From: DATLBA01 sp035527275
Lineage (GTDB): Bacteria; Planctomycetota; Phycisphaerae; FEN-1346
DNA length: 12,045 nt
NCBI GenBank assembly: GCA_035527275.1
Contig: DATLBA010000136.1
Location: 1 to 12,045 of the forward strand
Reading direction: 5' to 3'
Positions 1 through 6,742 of this stretch are shown one piece after another (the stretch's first letter is position 1; every line of letters starts with the position of its first letter). The translations under genes and the position numbers were made by a program. Below the pieces are notes generated by a model. It saw only the letters and a list, made by a program, of their open reading frames with translations. It was not told where the DNA came from and did no database searches.

Positions 1-246
1 AGCGTCAAGAGCATGATCGGCCATCTCATCGCGGCGGCGGGGGCGACGGAACTTGCGACCTGTGTCCTGGCCATCCGCGACCAGATATTGCCTCCGACCA
101 TCAATCTCGATACGCCCGACCCCGAGTGCGACCTCGACTACTTGCCGAACGCGGCGCGCCCGGCCAAGGTCGAGGTCTGCCTGTCGAACTCCTTCGGGTT
201 CGGCGGCCAAAACGATTCTCTGGCCGTCCGCCGCTTTTCGCCCTAG
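1..246 (+). CDS. FabF-like beta-ketoacyl-ACP synthase II, C-terminal end (5' truncated)
   Basis: Only the last 81 residues are in the window; the frame is open from base 1. The enzyme class condenses malonyl-ACP with an acyl-ACP by decarboxylative Claisen condensation in type II fatty acid or polyketide synthesis, in the cytoplasm. The visible part starts with the KSMIGHLIAAAGA motif, which carries the conserved Lys (codon 7-9) and the catalytic His (codon 22-24) of the Cys-His-His triad. It continues with LPPTINLDTPDPECDLDY and ends with the glycine-rich NSFGFGGQN loop typical of FabF. The catalytic Cys and the other His lie upstream, outside the window. The sequence is close to ordinary FabF, so I cannot tell a housekeeping copy from a dedicated secondary-metabolism ketosynthase. 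The next gene begins about 45 bases after the stop, consistent with an operon. Family assignment is sure; pathway role is not. Confidence 0.93.
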   Translation, partial: SVKSMIGHLIAAAGATELATCVLAIRDQILPPTINLDTPDPECDLDYLPNAARPAKVEVCLSNSFGFGGQNDSLAVRRFSP

Positions 247-293
247 AATATAATCTTGCCGTCTTCCAATTCACGAAACTGAGGGCAGCCTTG

Positions 294-1388
294 GTGCAAG
301 CGGGGACATTTATCGCAAACGTAGCGATGGCGCTGGCCGCCGCCGGCACGCCGGCGCCTTCCGAGGCGGGTTGGCTCGCGGACCGTTGGCCGACGATCCT
401 TGTGGCGGCTGTCATCGCCGTCGTCGTCATCCTTTTCGTCTCGGTTCTGGCCAAGTATCTGCGTCTGACGGTGAACCTGTTTTTGGACACGCCGCTGCCG
501 GTCCCGGCGACGCTGCACAATTACGACCCGCCCGAAGGAGAGGTCGTCAGTTTCCCCAGCCGCGACGGCTGGACGCTTCGGGGAATGTTCATCAACCCGC
601 CGGGGCAGGGGCCAGACCGCGGGACCGTCATTTTCTGCCACGAGTTCGCCAGCGACATGGCCAGCGCCGGCCGCTACGCCTGTCCGCTCGTCGAAGCGGG
701 ATTCACCGTGTTTACGTTCGATTTTCGCGGCCACGGGGCAAGTTTCACCCCGCCGCACTTCGAACCGCGCCACTGGCCCAGCCACCACGAGGTGAACGAC
801 GTTCTAGCGGCGATTGCCTACGTCCGGAGCCGCTGCGACGTCAGCCGAACCGGCATCGGCATCCTGGGCGTCAGCCGCGGCGCCGCCGCCGCTGTCATGG
901 CCGCCGCCCTCAATCCCTTCGTCCGGTGTCTTGTCCTGGACGGCGTGTTCTCCACCGATTACAGTATCGAGGAATTGATGAAACGGTGGGCGCAGATCTT
1001 CTCGCGGATTAACCTGGCCAAGGCGAACCACCCGAACTTCGTGTACCGATTCCTGCGGGCGCTCACACTGCTTTACGTCGAACTGAAGTGCCGCTGCCGC
1101 TTCCCCAGCACGCGCAAGGCGCTCGAGAAACTCGGCGCGGTCCCGGCGCTGTTCATCTGCGGCGAACGCGATACCTACGTGCTGCCCGAACAGGTGCGCG
1201 TCCTGTACGAGTTGAAACCGGGCGAGAAGGATCTCTGGATCTGCCCCGAGGCCAAGCACAATCAGGCCGTGGCGAGCGACCCCAAGCAATACGCGGAACG
1301 AATCACCGCGTTTTTCTCCCGTCATCTGTCGGCGGCCGAAAGCGCCGACGACGTCCGACCCGACAGACGGATAGGCGGGGCGGGCTGA
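294..1388 (+). CDS. Membrane-anchored alpha/beta hydrolase
   Basis: Predicted serine hydrolase of the alpha/beta fold, 364 residues from the chosen GTG. A single hydrophobic segment near residues 33-53 (ILVAAVIAVVVILFVSV) anchors it to the membrane. The catalytic domain follows: strand and oxyanion region VIFCHEF (His116), a FDFRGHG loop, nucleophile elbow G-V-S-R-G with Ser194, acid Asp293 in GERDTY, and His322 in KHNQAV. The triad is therefore complete and in the usual order. The frame is open from 126, but the first part overlaps the upstream ketosynthase out of frame. GAGGG at 281-285 favours TTG 291 or GTG 294; ATG 327 is a further option. It lies between the ketosynthase and the GH3 enzyme, so a thioesterase, acyl-release or ester-editing job is plausible. 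Substrate is unknown; a peptidase (S9-like) activity cannot be excluded. Confidence 0.85.
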   Translation: MQAGTFIANVAMALAAAGTPAPSEAGWLADRWPTILVAAVIAVVVILFVSVLAKYLRLTVNLFLDTPLPVPATLHNYDPPEGEVVSFPSRDGWTLRGMFINPPGQGPDRGTVIFCHEFASDMASAGRYACPLVEAGFTVFTFDFRGHGASFTPPHFEPRHWPSHHEVNDVLAAIAYVRSRCDVSRTGIGILGVSRGAAAAVMAAALNPFVRCLVLDGVFSTDYSIEELMKRWAQIFSRINLAKANHPNFVYRFLRALTLLYVELKCRCRFPSTRKALEKLGAVPALFICGERDTYVLPEQVRVLYELKPGEKDLWICPEAKHNQAVASDPKQYAERITAFFSRHLSAAESADDVRPDRRIGGAG

Positions 1389-1397
1389 GCGATTGCC

Positions 1398-3128
1398 ATG
1401 AACACGCCGCCTATAATCCGGCTCCGGCGCCTGGCGTGGACGCCGCTGCGCCTCCGGACAAGCCGCGAGGCCGCCCGCTGGATGAAGGCCGTGCAGCACA
1501 CGCCTGCGGTCCAGGCACGCCTGCTGGACCACCTCCTGGTGGACGCCGCGCGGACCGACTTCGGCCGCGACTTCTCGCTGGGCCGCGTCCGGACCCTGGA
1601 GGACTTCCGTGCCGCCCTCCCGATTGCCGGATACGAGCGGGCCAGGCCTTACGTCGAGCGGGTCGCACGAGGCGAGACACACGCCCTGTTCCCCCGCGGG
1701 ACGCCCATCCACATGTTCTGCATGACAAGCGGCACCACGGGATCGCCCAAGTATCTCCCCGTAACGGACGCCCTGTTGAAGGCGTTCCGGCGCGGCTGGC
1801 ATCTCTGGGGGGCTCACGCGCTGCGCGACCACCGTGAGGCATTCGGCGCCAAAATCCTCCAGATCGCCAGCCGCATGGACGAACAAATCACGCCGTGCGG
1901 AAAACCCGCCGGCGCGATGTCGGGTCTCACGGCGCACATGCAGCGCCGCGTCGTCAAGTGGCTGTACGTCTTGCCGATTGAGGCGCTTTACGCCGGCGAC
2001 ACCGCCAGTAAGTATTACCTCGCCTGCCGCCTGGGCCTCCACGACAGATGGGTGATGCCGGTCACCGCCAATCCGAGCACGCTGCTGAACCTGGCCCGAA
2101 CGATGGACGAGCACAAGGAAGACCTGGTCCGCGACCTGGCGGACGGCACGCTGACCCGGAACGTGGCCCTGGACGAACCCCACCGAAGCCGCGTTGAAAG
2201 CCGCCTGAAAGCCAACCCGCGGCGAGCACGTGAACTGGAAGCGGCCATCCAAACCACCGGCCGCCTCTACCCGAAAGACGTCTGGCACCTGCCGCTCATC
2301 GGGACGTGGAAAGGCGGCACGCTGAGCCTGTACCTCCGCGAAATGCCGAAATACTGGGGCGAGGCCCCGATACGCGACATCGGCCTCGTCGCCTCGGAGG
2401 CTCGCGTCTCGATCCCCCTCGAAACCGAAGATTCCGCCGGTATCCTGGAACCAACGGGAACGTTCTTTGAATTTGTGCCGGAGGCCGAAATCGACGCCGA
2501 AAACCCCACCGCGCTGCTCGCACACGAAACCGAACCAGGCAAAAAATACTTCCTCATCCTGACCACACCGGGAGGCCTCTTCCGGTACAATATCCACGAC
2601 CTGGTCGAGGTGGTGGACCGCCTCGGACCCGCCCCCGTCATCCGATTCCTGAACAAGGGCGAGCACGTCTCTAACCTGGCCGGCGAGAAACTGACCGAAT
2701 ACCAGGTCACAAGGGCCACGAACGACGCCGTGATGCGGCTCAGCCTCCCCGTCCGCAACTACTGCCTCTGCCCCACATGGGACACCGTACCCCATTACAG
2801 CCTTCTCGTCGAGGAGGACGAGGTGAGCGCGGTAAGCGCGGGCCGCCTGGCCGCCGAGGTTGACCGGAGTCTTCAGGCACTTAACATGGAATACGAAACG
2901 AAGCGCAAGAGCGGGCGGCTCAACGCGGTGCACGTGAAGGTGCTCCCCCGAGGCACCTGGCGGACCTACGATACGCGCGCCATCGAAGCACAGAGCGGAC
3001 GCGCCGAACAATACAAGCACAAGTTCCTGGCAAACGATGTGGAATTCGAACGCCGATTCAACGTCCGCGCCTGCTACGGACCGCACGCCGCCAAGTTCGC
3101 TCGGCGGGACGAAGGAGCCAACACCTGA
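1398..3128 (+). CDS. GH3-family acyl-acid adenylating enzyme (ANL superfamily)
   Basis: 576 residues, the normal size for the GH3 family, known from plants as acyl-acid-amido synthetases: they adenylate a carboxylic acid with ATP and then transfer the acyl group to an amino acid. Three ANL signatures are visible: the phosphate-binding loop TSGTTGSPK (residues 110-118), GLVASEA (329-335), equivalent to the adenine-binding [YF]xSSE motif, and YNIHD (397-401), equivalent to the YRxGD motif whose Asp contacts the ribose. GEKLTE (429-434) matches the GEK[TL]xE hinge that opens the small C-terminal domain. No membrane segment or signal peptide is seen. ATG 1398 lies 9 bases after the hydrolase stop; the ribosome site there is weak. 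The stop overlaps the next ORF start (TGATG at 3126-3130). Bacterial GH3 proteins are mostly uncharacterised, so acid and acceptor are unknown; the acceptor might be a thiol, amine or amino acid. Confidence 0.88.
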   Translation: MNTPPIIRLRRLAWTPLRLRTSREAARWMKAVQHTPAVQARLLDHLLVDAARTDFGRDFSLGRVRTLEDFRAALPIAGYERARPYVERVARGETHALFPRGTPIHMFCMTSGTTGSPKYLPVTDALLKAFRRGWHLWGAHALRDHREAFGAKILQIASRMDEQITPCGKPAGAMSGLTAHMQRRVVKWLYVLPIEALYAGDTASKYYLACRLGLHDRWVMPVTANPSTLLNLARTMDEHKEDLVRDLADGTLTRNVALDEPHRSRVESRLKANPRRARELEAAIQTTGRLYPKDVWHLPLIGTWKGGTLSLYLREMPKYWGEAPIRDIGLVASEARVSIPLETEDSAGILEPTGTFFEFVPEAEIDAENPTALLAHETEPGKKYFLILTTPGGLFRYNIHDLVEVVDRLGPAPVIRFLNKGEHVSNLAGEKLTEYQVTRATNDAVMRLSLPVRNYCLCPTWDTVPHYSLLVEEDEVSAVSAGRLAAEVDRSLQALNMEYETKRKSGRLNAVHVKVLPRGTWRTYDTRAIEAQSGRAEQYKHKFLANDVEFERRFNVRACYGPHAAKFARRDEGANT

Positions 3129-3295
3129 TGCGCCTAAAGGTCATAACCTGCGACGTCCTCCGGCGCGAAGTGCCTGGTGCGCGGCATCCTGTCGGGAGTC
3201 CCGATGTACATCGGGATTGTGGTGAAGGAACCTCCCCGGCGGAGCCTGCCGATAGCCGCCCGCCGCCACTCGAACGTCGGGGGGCCCGCTCATGA
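3128..3295 (+). CDS. Short coupled ORF, possible remnant of a deleted gene (DUF1638-like start)
   Basis: A 55-codon ORF that exactly bridges the GH3 and methyltransferase genes. Its ATG shares one base with the GH3 stop (TGATG). A Shine-Dalgarno GAAGGAG sits at 3111-3117, ten bases upstream. Its TGA overlaps the methyltransferase ATG (ATGA at 3292-3295). The first 15 residues (MRLKVITCDVLRREV) look like a real protein start and, from memory, resemble the beginning of DUF1638 proteins (a [IL]IACEVLxRE pattern). The remaining 40 residues are Pro/Arg/Gly-rich without a recognisable fold and contain an 18-base palindrome. DUF1638 proteins are roughly 200 residues or more, so this may be a gene that lost its middle while keeping both coupled ends. 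It could also be a genuine small coupling peptide or an assembly collapse. Confidence 0.4.
   Translation: MRLKVITCDVLRREVPGARHPVGSPDVHRDCGEGTSPAEPADSRPPPLERRGARS
3192..3216. repeat. Perfect 18-bp palindrome with a third, inverted arm
   Basis: TCCCGATGTACATCGGGA at 3199-3216 is a perfect palindrome. A further TCGGGA at 3192-3197 is inverted relative to the left arm, giving two mutually exclusive stem pairings. It lies inside the short ORF between the GH3 and methyltransferase genes. No T-tract follows, so it is not a standard terminator. It could be a REP-like mobile palindrome, an mRNA processing or attenuation element, or the scar of a deletion. Confidence 0.7.
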
Positions 3296-4329
3296 GCCAG
3301 GCCCTTGAAATCATCCGCCTGCTGGGTTTCGCGAAGGCGGTCCGCACCAAGAAGCGCTTCGATGAGGCGCTGCCCCACGTGCGCGGCTACGCGGTCTGCT
3401 CATGCCTGTGGGCCCTGCTGGAAACCGGTGTCCTCGACCGGCTGCTCGAGGAGGACCGCGTCACGCTGGACCGCCTTGTCGCCGATCATCACCTGGACCG
3501 GCACGTCCTGGAAAGCCTCCTGAACTACCTGGACGGCCTCAGCCTCGTGCGAGTCGAAGGAGGCGAGGTCCGGGTGCTTCCGAAACTGAAGAACCTCACG
3601 GACGAGCCGCGCGGCTTCTTTGAACTGACCTACGCCTATGAGCCGATCTTTTCAAACCTCGAGGCCATGCTGCGCGGCCGCATGAAATACCCCGACGACG
3701 TGCAGCGGCTTGGCAAATACGTGGGTCGCGGCAGCGGCCAACTTTGCCGCAACCTCCCCTATCCCGTCCTCGCCGACATGCTCCGCCGCCACGGCGCGCG
3801 CCTCGTCCTGGACCTCGGGTGCGGCGACCTGGCGTTCCTGTTCTACCTCTGCGAGACGTGCCCTAACCTCCGCGCTGTCGGCATCGACGTGGACGCCCCG
3901 ACGGTGGCATACGCGAAAGAGGTTCTCGCCGCTTCGCCTCACGCCGACCGCATTGAAGTCCGCGAGGCCGACATGTTTCACCTGGAGGACCTGGCGCGCG
4001 AGCGCCCCGACATCGACGCCGTCACCGCCGTCGACACGTATCACGAGTACCTGTCCGAGGGCGAGGAAACGGTCGTCGGGCTCCTCAAGAAACTCCGAAG
4101 CGAGTTTCCAAACGCCCTGCTTTACGTCGGCGAATTCTGCAAGCAGCCTCACGAGAAACTGCGCCGCCGACCCACCGCCTTCCTCGAACACCATCTATTC
4201 CACGACCTGACGAACCAGACGATTGCCGAGGCCCCGCGATGGCGCGAAATGTTCGCCAAGGCGGGCCTCCAAATCCTCGAGAAAAAGGTCTTCGATATCG
4301 TCGGGCACGGCTACTTTATTCTGAGGTGA
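3292..4329 (+). CDS. Class I SAM-dependent methyltransferase with N-terminal dimerisation domain
   Basis: 345-residue soluble enzyme predicted to transfer a methyl group from S-adenosylmethionine. Residues about 25-105 form a helical, winged-helix-like region (GYAVCSCLWALLETGVLDRLL, then DRLVADHHLDRHVLESLLNYLDGLSLV), as in the dimerising O-methyltransferases related to hydroxyneurosporene/COMT-type enzymes. The Rossmann core follows: motif I VLDLGCGD (residues 172-179), acidic loop GIDVD with Asp199 at the end of strand 2, READMF as motif II, and a DTYHEYL stretch where family 2 enzymes have their helper residues. The C-terminal part ends in a typical final strand, VFDIVGHGYFIL. The start ATG overlaps the upstream stop (ATGA), a translational-coupling arrangement. 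In context it probably methylates the acyl product made by the neighbouring ketosynthase and GH3 enzymes, on O, N or C. The target atom is not readable from sequence. Confidence 0.85.
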   Translation: MSQALEIIRLLGFAKAVRTKKRFDEALPHVRGYAVCSCLWALLETGVLDRLLEEDRVTLDRLVADHHLDRHVLESLLNYLDGLSLVRVEGGEVRVLPKLKNLTDEPRGFFELTYAYEPIFSNLEAMLRGRMKYPDDVQRLGKYVGRGSGQLCRNLPYPVLADMLRRHGARLVLDLGCGDLAFLFYLCETCPNLRAVGIDVDAPTVAYAKEVLAASPHADRIEVREADMFHLEDLARERPDIDAVTAVDTYHEYLSEGEETVVGLLKKLRSEFPNALLYVGEFCKQPHEKLRRRPTAFLEHHLFHDLTNQTIAEAPRWREMFAKAGLQILEKKVFDIVGHGYFILR

Positions 4330-4337
4330 GCCTCGCC

Positions 4338-5432
4338 GTGGCGCGCGTGACAATCTACGAGGCGGACTACGCCGACGTCGAGAATGCGGTCGAGCGGGCA
4401 TTCGACGACTTTCGACCGGTCGTCGAAGGCCGAACCGTTCTGGTCAAGCCGAACATCCTGGGGGCCGTCCCGCCCGAAAGGCACGTTTGCACGCATCCGA
4501 GCCTCGTTGGCGCAACGGTCCGCGCGCTCGAGCGACGCGGGGCCGGGCGCGTCTGGGTCGGCGACAATCCCGGCATGCGGGCCTACGGGTCGAACGAGCA
4601 CGCCGCCCGCGTCGCGGGAATCCTCGAAGCCGCCGGCGACCGGTTCGTCAACCTCGGCGCCTCGCCCGTCAAGGTCCCTGTGGCGTCCGCTTTTGCCGAC
4701 CGCCTCGCCTTCTCAAAAGAGGTCCTCGACGCCGACTGCATCGTCAGCCTGCCGAAAATGAAAACCCACGTCGCCACCGTCATCACGGGCGGCGTCAAGA
4801 ACGCCTTCGGTCACCTCGTGGGAGGCGAGAAGACGCGCCTGCACCGCGACGCCCGGGGACCGGAGAACTTCGCCCGGGCCATCGTGGACGTCTATCAGGT
4901 CCGCCCGCCCGATCTCACGATCCTCGATGCGGTGGTCGCCATGGAGGGCCAGGGGCCGTCGGGCGGCCGCCCACGCCGCCTCGGCCGGGTGCTGGCGTCC
5001 GACAACGCCGTCGCCCTGGATACCGTCATGGCCGCGATGATGGGTTTGGAGCCGAGAAGCATCCCCACGTTGCGAATCGCCGAAGAGCGCGGCCTCGGAC
5101 CGGCCGACCTCGCGCAAATCAACATCGAAGGCCCGTTCGAGGTCGTGCCGAAGTTCAAGGTCCCGATGATCGGCCTGTGGCTGGGCGCAGCCGTCAGCCG
5201 GCTCATTACCTATGTCATCGTGACCCAACCGACCGTCCGGCGCAAGAAGTGCGTCAAGTGCGGCTCATGCGCCGAGGCGTGCCCCGTCGAAGCCATCACT
5301 ATGACGGAACACCACGGGCCGGTCATTGATTATGGGAAGTGCATTTTCTGTTTCTGCTGCCACGAAATGTGCCGCTACGAGGCGATGGACCTCACTCGCC
5401 GCATGCGCCTCTTCCAGGGCCTGCGGTACTGA
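4338..5432 (+). CDS. DUF362 protein with C-terminal 2[4Fe-4S] ferredoxin domain
   Basis: 364 residues. The N-terminal ~270 residues are a DUF362 domain: VLVKPNILG and CTHPSLV motifs, a GDNPGMRAYGSNE loop, SLPKMKTH and GGVKNAFGHLVGGEKTRLH. The C-terminus binds two iron-sulfur clusters: C305-x2-C308-x2-C311-x3-C315-Pro, and C335-x2-C338-x2-C341-x3-C345, with an extra Cys340 and Arg in place of the usual Pro after C345. Between them, residues about 276-299 (MIGLWLGAAVSRLITYVIV) are hydrophobic and may dock the protein on the membrane. The frame is open further upstream, but GAGGTGAG at 4323-4330, seven bases before GTG 4338, sets the start; this Shine-Dalgarno overlaps the methyltransferase stop. 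DUF362 has no firmly established activity. Here it probably supplies electrons for a reductive step in the upstream pathway. Last gene of the operon. Confidence 0.87.
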   Translation: MARVTIYEADYADVENAVERAFDDFRPVVEGRTVLVKPNILGAVPPERHVCTHPSLVGATVRALERRGAGRVWVGDNPGMRAYGSNEHAARVAGILEAAGDRFVNLGASPVKVPVASAFADRLAFSKEVLDADCIVSLPKMKTHVATVITGGVKNAFGHLVGGEKTRLHRDARGPENFARAIVDVYQVRPPDLTILDAVVAMEGQGPSGGRPRRLGRVLASDNAVALDTVMAAMMGLEPRSIPTLRIAEERGLGPADLAQINIEGPFEVVPKFKVPMIGLWLGAAVSRLITYVIVTQPTVRRKKCVKCGSCAEACPVEAITMTEHHGPVIDYGKCIFCFCCHEMCRYEAMDLTRRMRLFQGLRY

Positions 5433-5568
5433 AAGCCTATACGCGGGGCAGCGCACACCGGTTTCCGCATGGCGCTCTCGCACCACGAGCCAAAGACGCC
5501 CGCCGCCACACCGCCCAAGAGCGCCGCGCCGGCGGATGGGCCGCACCCCGCCCGCCGCGAGCATCCGG
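5433..5568. other. Gene-free spacer between convergent genes
   Basis: Between the end of the plus-strand operon and the minus-strand pilin terminator I see no credible gene. Short frames here continue shadows of the neighbours and lack start signals. I found no plus-strand T-tract hairpin, so how the operon transcript ends is unclear; it may be Rho-dependent. Confidence 0.5.
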
Positions 5569-5618
5569 CAAAAGGTAAAAAAGGAAGGGCGGCCCCGATG
5601 ACCGATTCGGGGCCGCCC
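5569..5618 (-). terminator. Intrinsic terminator of the pilin gene
   Basis: A perfect 12-bp stem (GGGCGGCCCCGA at 5587-5598 with TCGGGGCCGCCC at 5607-5618) encloses an 8-base loop. On the minus strand it is followed by a T-rich run (TTCCTTTTTTACCTTTT, complement of 5570-5586). It begins 22 bases after the pilin stop. On the plus strand no T-run follows, so it works in the minus direction only. Confidence 0.9.
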
Positions 5619-5640
5619 GAAGCGCCTGTCCGGCATCCAC

Positions 5641-6561
5641 TTACGGCACGAGGAACGAATCTTCGCGGTTGCCGACATCTAGTAATACAGTTCCACCTGT
5701 TCCAGCTGTGTCGTCGTACGAGGCCGCGTCCACGTTGCCTTCATAGATGGCGACGAGAGCCGGGCCGCCAGCGTCTTGCTCAGCCGGCGTAGGCATGGTT
5801 TGAGTCGTCCCCCGCTTGGTCCAGATGTTGTCATACTTGACGCCGCAATAGGGGTTGTTCTCAAACTCGGCGTGGCCGTCCAGATAGAGGACGTTCTGCC
5901 CTTTGAACTTGTGGTTCGGGGAGTTCAGTTTCCACATGTTAGAGGCGGGGATGCCGAGCGTTCCCCAGTCCGAGACCTCATAATTGATGTCCGTTGTGCC
6001 AAGGTCCGCGACCGCCAAAGCCATGTCGAACCGCTGAGGGTTGGCGTCGGCCGCCACGGGCATCATCGAGCTCGCGGACGAGGTGAGCCGATACGGGCCC
6101 GCCACGTTCTGGTATGAGTAACTCACATTCTCCGGTTTCCAAAAATCCCGGACCACGTTGTAATCGGCGGCACTCGTATCCTCCACGTGGCTACCCTGGG
6201 ACGGGCACACGAAAAGCGCCGGGTTATCCGCATACCCGGTCCTGATGAGCTGCCAGAAGTTGGCCGTGTTGGACTCAACATCCCCCGCGACATCGGCACC
6301 GGTCGTGTCGTCGCGCGTCCCGCCGATGTTGGCCCAGTTGGCCGCGTCGTCGGCCCTGGACAGCACATCCGGCCACGCCTGTTTGTTGCTTGCGGCAAAT
6401 GCCTGGCACGCCTTGCCGATCTGGCTCAGGTTGTTCGCGCACTGCATCCGACGGGCCGTCTCCAGGGCACCGAACACAGCCGGTATCAGGAGCGCGATCA
6501 ACATCCCGATGATGGTAATCACGACCAGCAGTTCAACCAGCGTAAAGCCCTTGTGTTTCAT
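5641..6561 (-). CDS. DUF1559-type pseudopilin (prepilin-type N-terminal methylation)
   Basis: 306-residue type IV pilin-like protein. The N-terminus MKHKG|FTLVELLVVITIIGMLI has a five-residue leader ending in Gly, Phe at +1 and Glu at +5 of the mature form, then a hydrophobic helix to about residue 28. A prepilin peptidase should cleave after Gly5 and methylate Phe6. Next comes ALETARRMQCANNLSQIGKACQAF, the conserved stretch of the DUF1559 family common in planctomycetes. Near the C-terminus, HKFKGQNVLYLDGHAEF is the H-x-DG motif, here with ten rather than nine residues between His and Asp-Gly. ATG 6561 was chosen because GGAGGA lies at 6568-6573, seven bases upstream, and the leader peptide then begins correctly; the open frame runs on to 6672. 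The gene stands alone with its own promoter and terminator. DUF1559 proteins are probably surface or pseudopilus-like components; their exact role is poorly known. Confidence 0.92.
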   Translation of the reverse strand: MKHKGFTLVELLVVITIIGMLIALLIPAVFGALETARRMQCANNLSQIGKACQAFAASNKQAWPDVLSRADDAANWANIGGTRDDTTGADVAGDVESNTANFWQLIRTGYADNPALFVCPSQGSHVEDTSAADYNVVRDFWKPENVSYSYQNVAGPYRLTSSASSMMPVAADANPQRFDMALAVADLGTTDINYEVSDWGTLGIPASNMWKLNSPNHKFKGQNVLYLDGHAEFENNPYCGVKYDNIWTKRGTTQTMPTPAEQDAGGPALVAIYEGNVDAASYDDTAGTGGTVLLDVGNREDSFLVP

Positions 6562-6575
6562 CTCAAGTCCTCCGT

Positions 6576-6611
6576 GCTTGGCGCTCTCCAAGCGCCTTTT
6601 CCAAAGGAAAA
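6576..6611 (-). promoter_or_regulatory. Overlapping inverted repeats in the pilin leader beside the Shine-Dalgarno
   Basis: Three inverted repeats lie just upstream of the pilin ribosome site (plus-strand coordinates). GCTTGG (6576-6581) pairs with CCAAGC (6588-6593). GGCGCT (6580-6585) pairs with AGCGCC (6591-6596). TTTTCC (6597-6602) pairs with GGAAAA (6606-6611). The first two share bases and cannot form together, so the leader can adopt alternative hairpins ending two to six bases from GGAGGA. Regulation by this switch is inference. Confidence 0.5.
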
Positions 6612-6742
6612 TAAAAATAAGGCCGAATACGTCAATCGCGTCTTCCTGTGTGTTTCGGCTGACCCGGGCCACCTCCTTTCCGTAATCCCTCCCCTACCAA
6701 TACGATTTTCTGCACACTCGCCACCAGGCGCCTTCCTACTAT

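Noticed and set aside
126..293. Upstream extension of the hydrolase frame to ATG 126
   Set aside because: It would overlap 120 bases of the ketosynthase, its residues are Arg/Gly-rich and unlike a hydrolase, and a Shine-Dalgarno at 281-285 supports a start at 291 or 294.
804..3086. A 760-codon open frame on the minus strand opposite the hydrolase and GH3 genes
   Set aside because: It lies entirely antisense to genes with clear family motifs and shows no motif or ribosome site of its own. Such frames are common opposite GC-rich coding sequence.
6576..6602. GC hairpin followed by TTTT on the plus strand, resembling a terminator
   Set aside because: No plus-strand gene lies upstream for it to terminate; it makes more sense as structure in the minus-strand pilin leader.
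6562..6672. N-terminal extension of the pilin to GTG 6672
   Set aside because: A prepilin leader must begin shortly before the FTLVE motif; the GGAGGA at 6568-6573 fits ATG 6561. The extension is more likely leader RNA.
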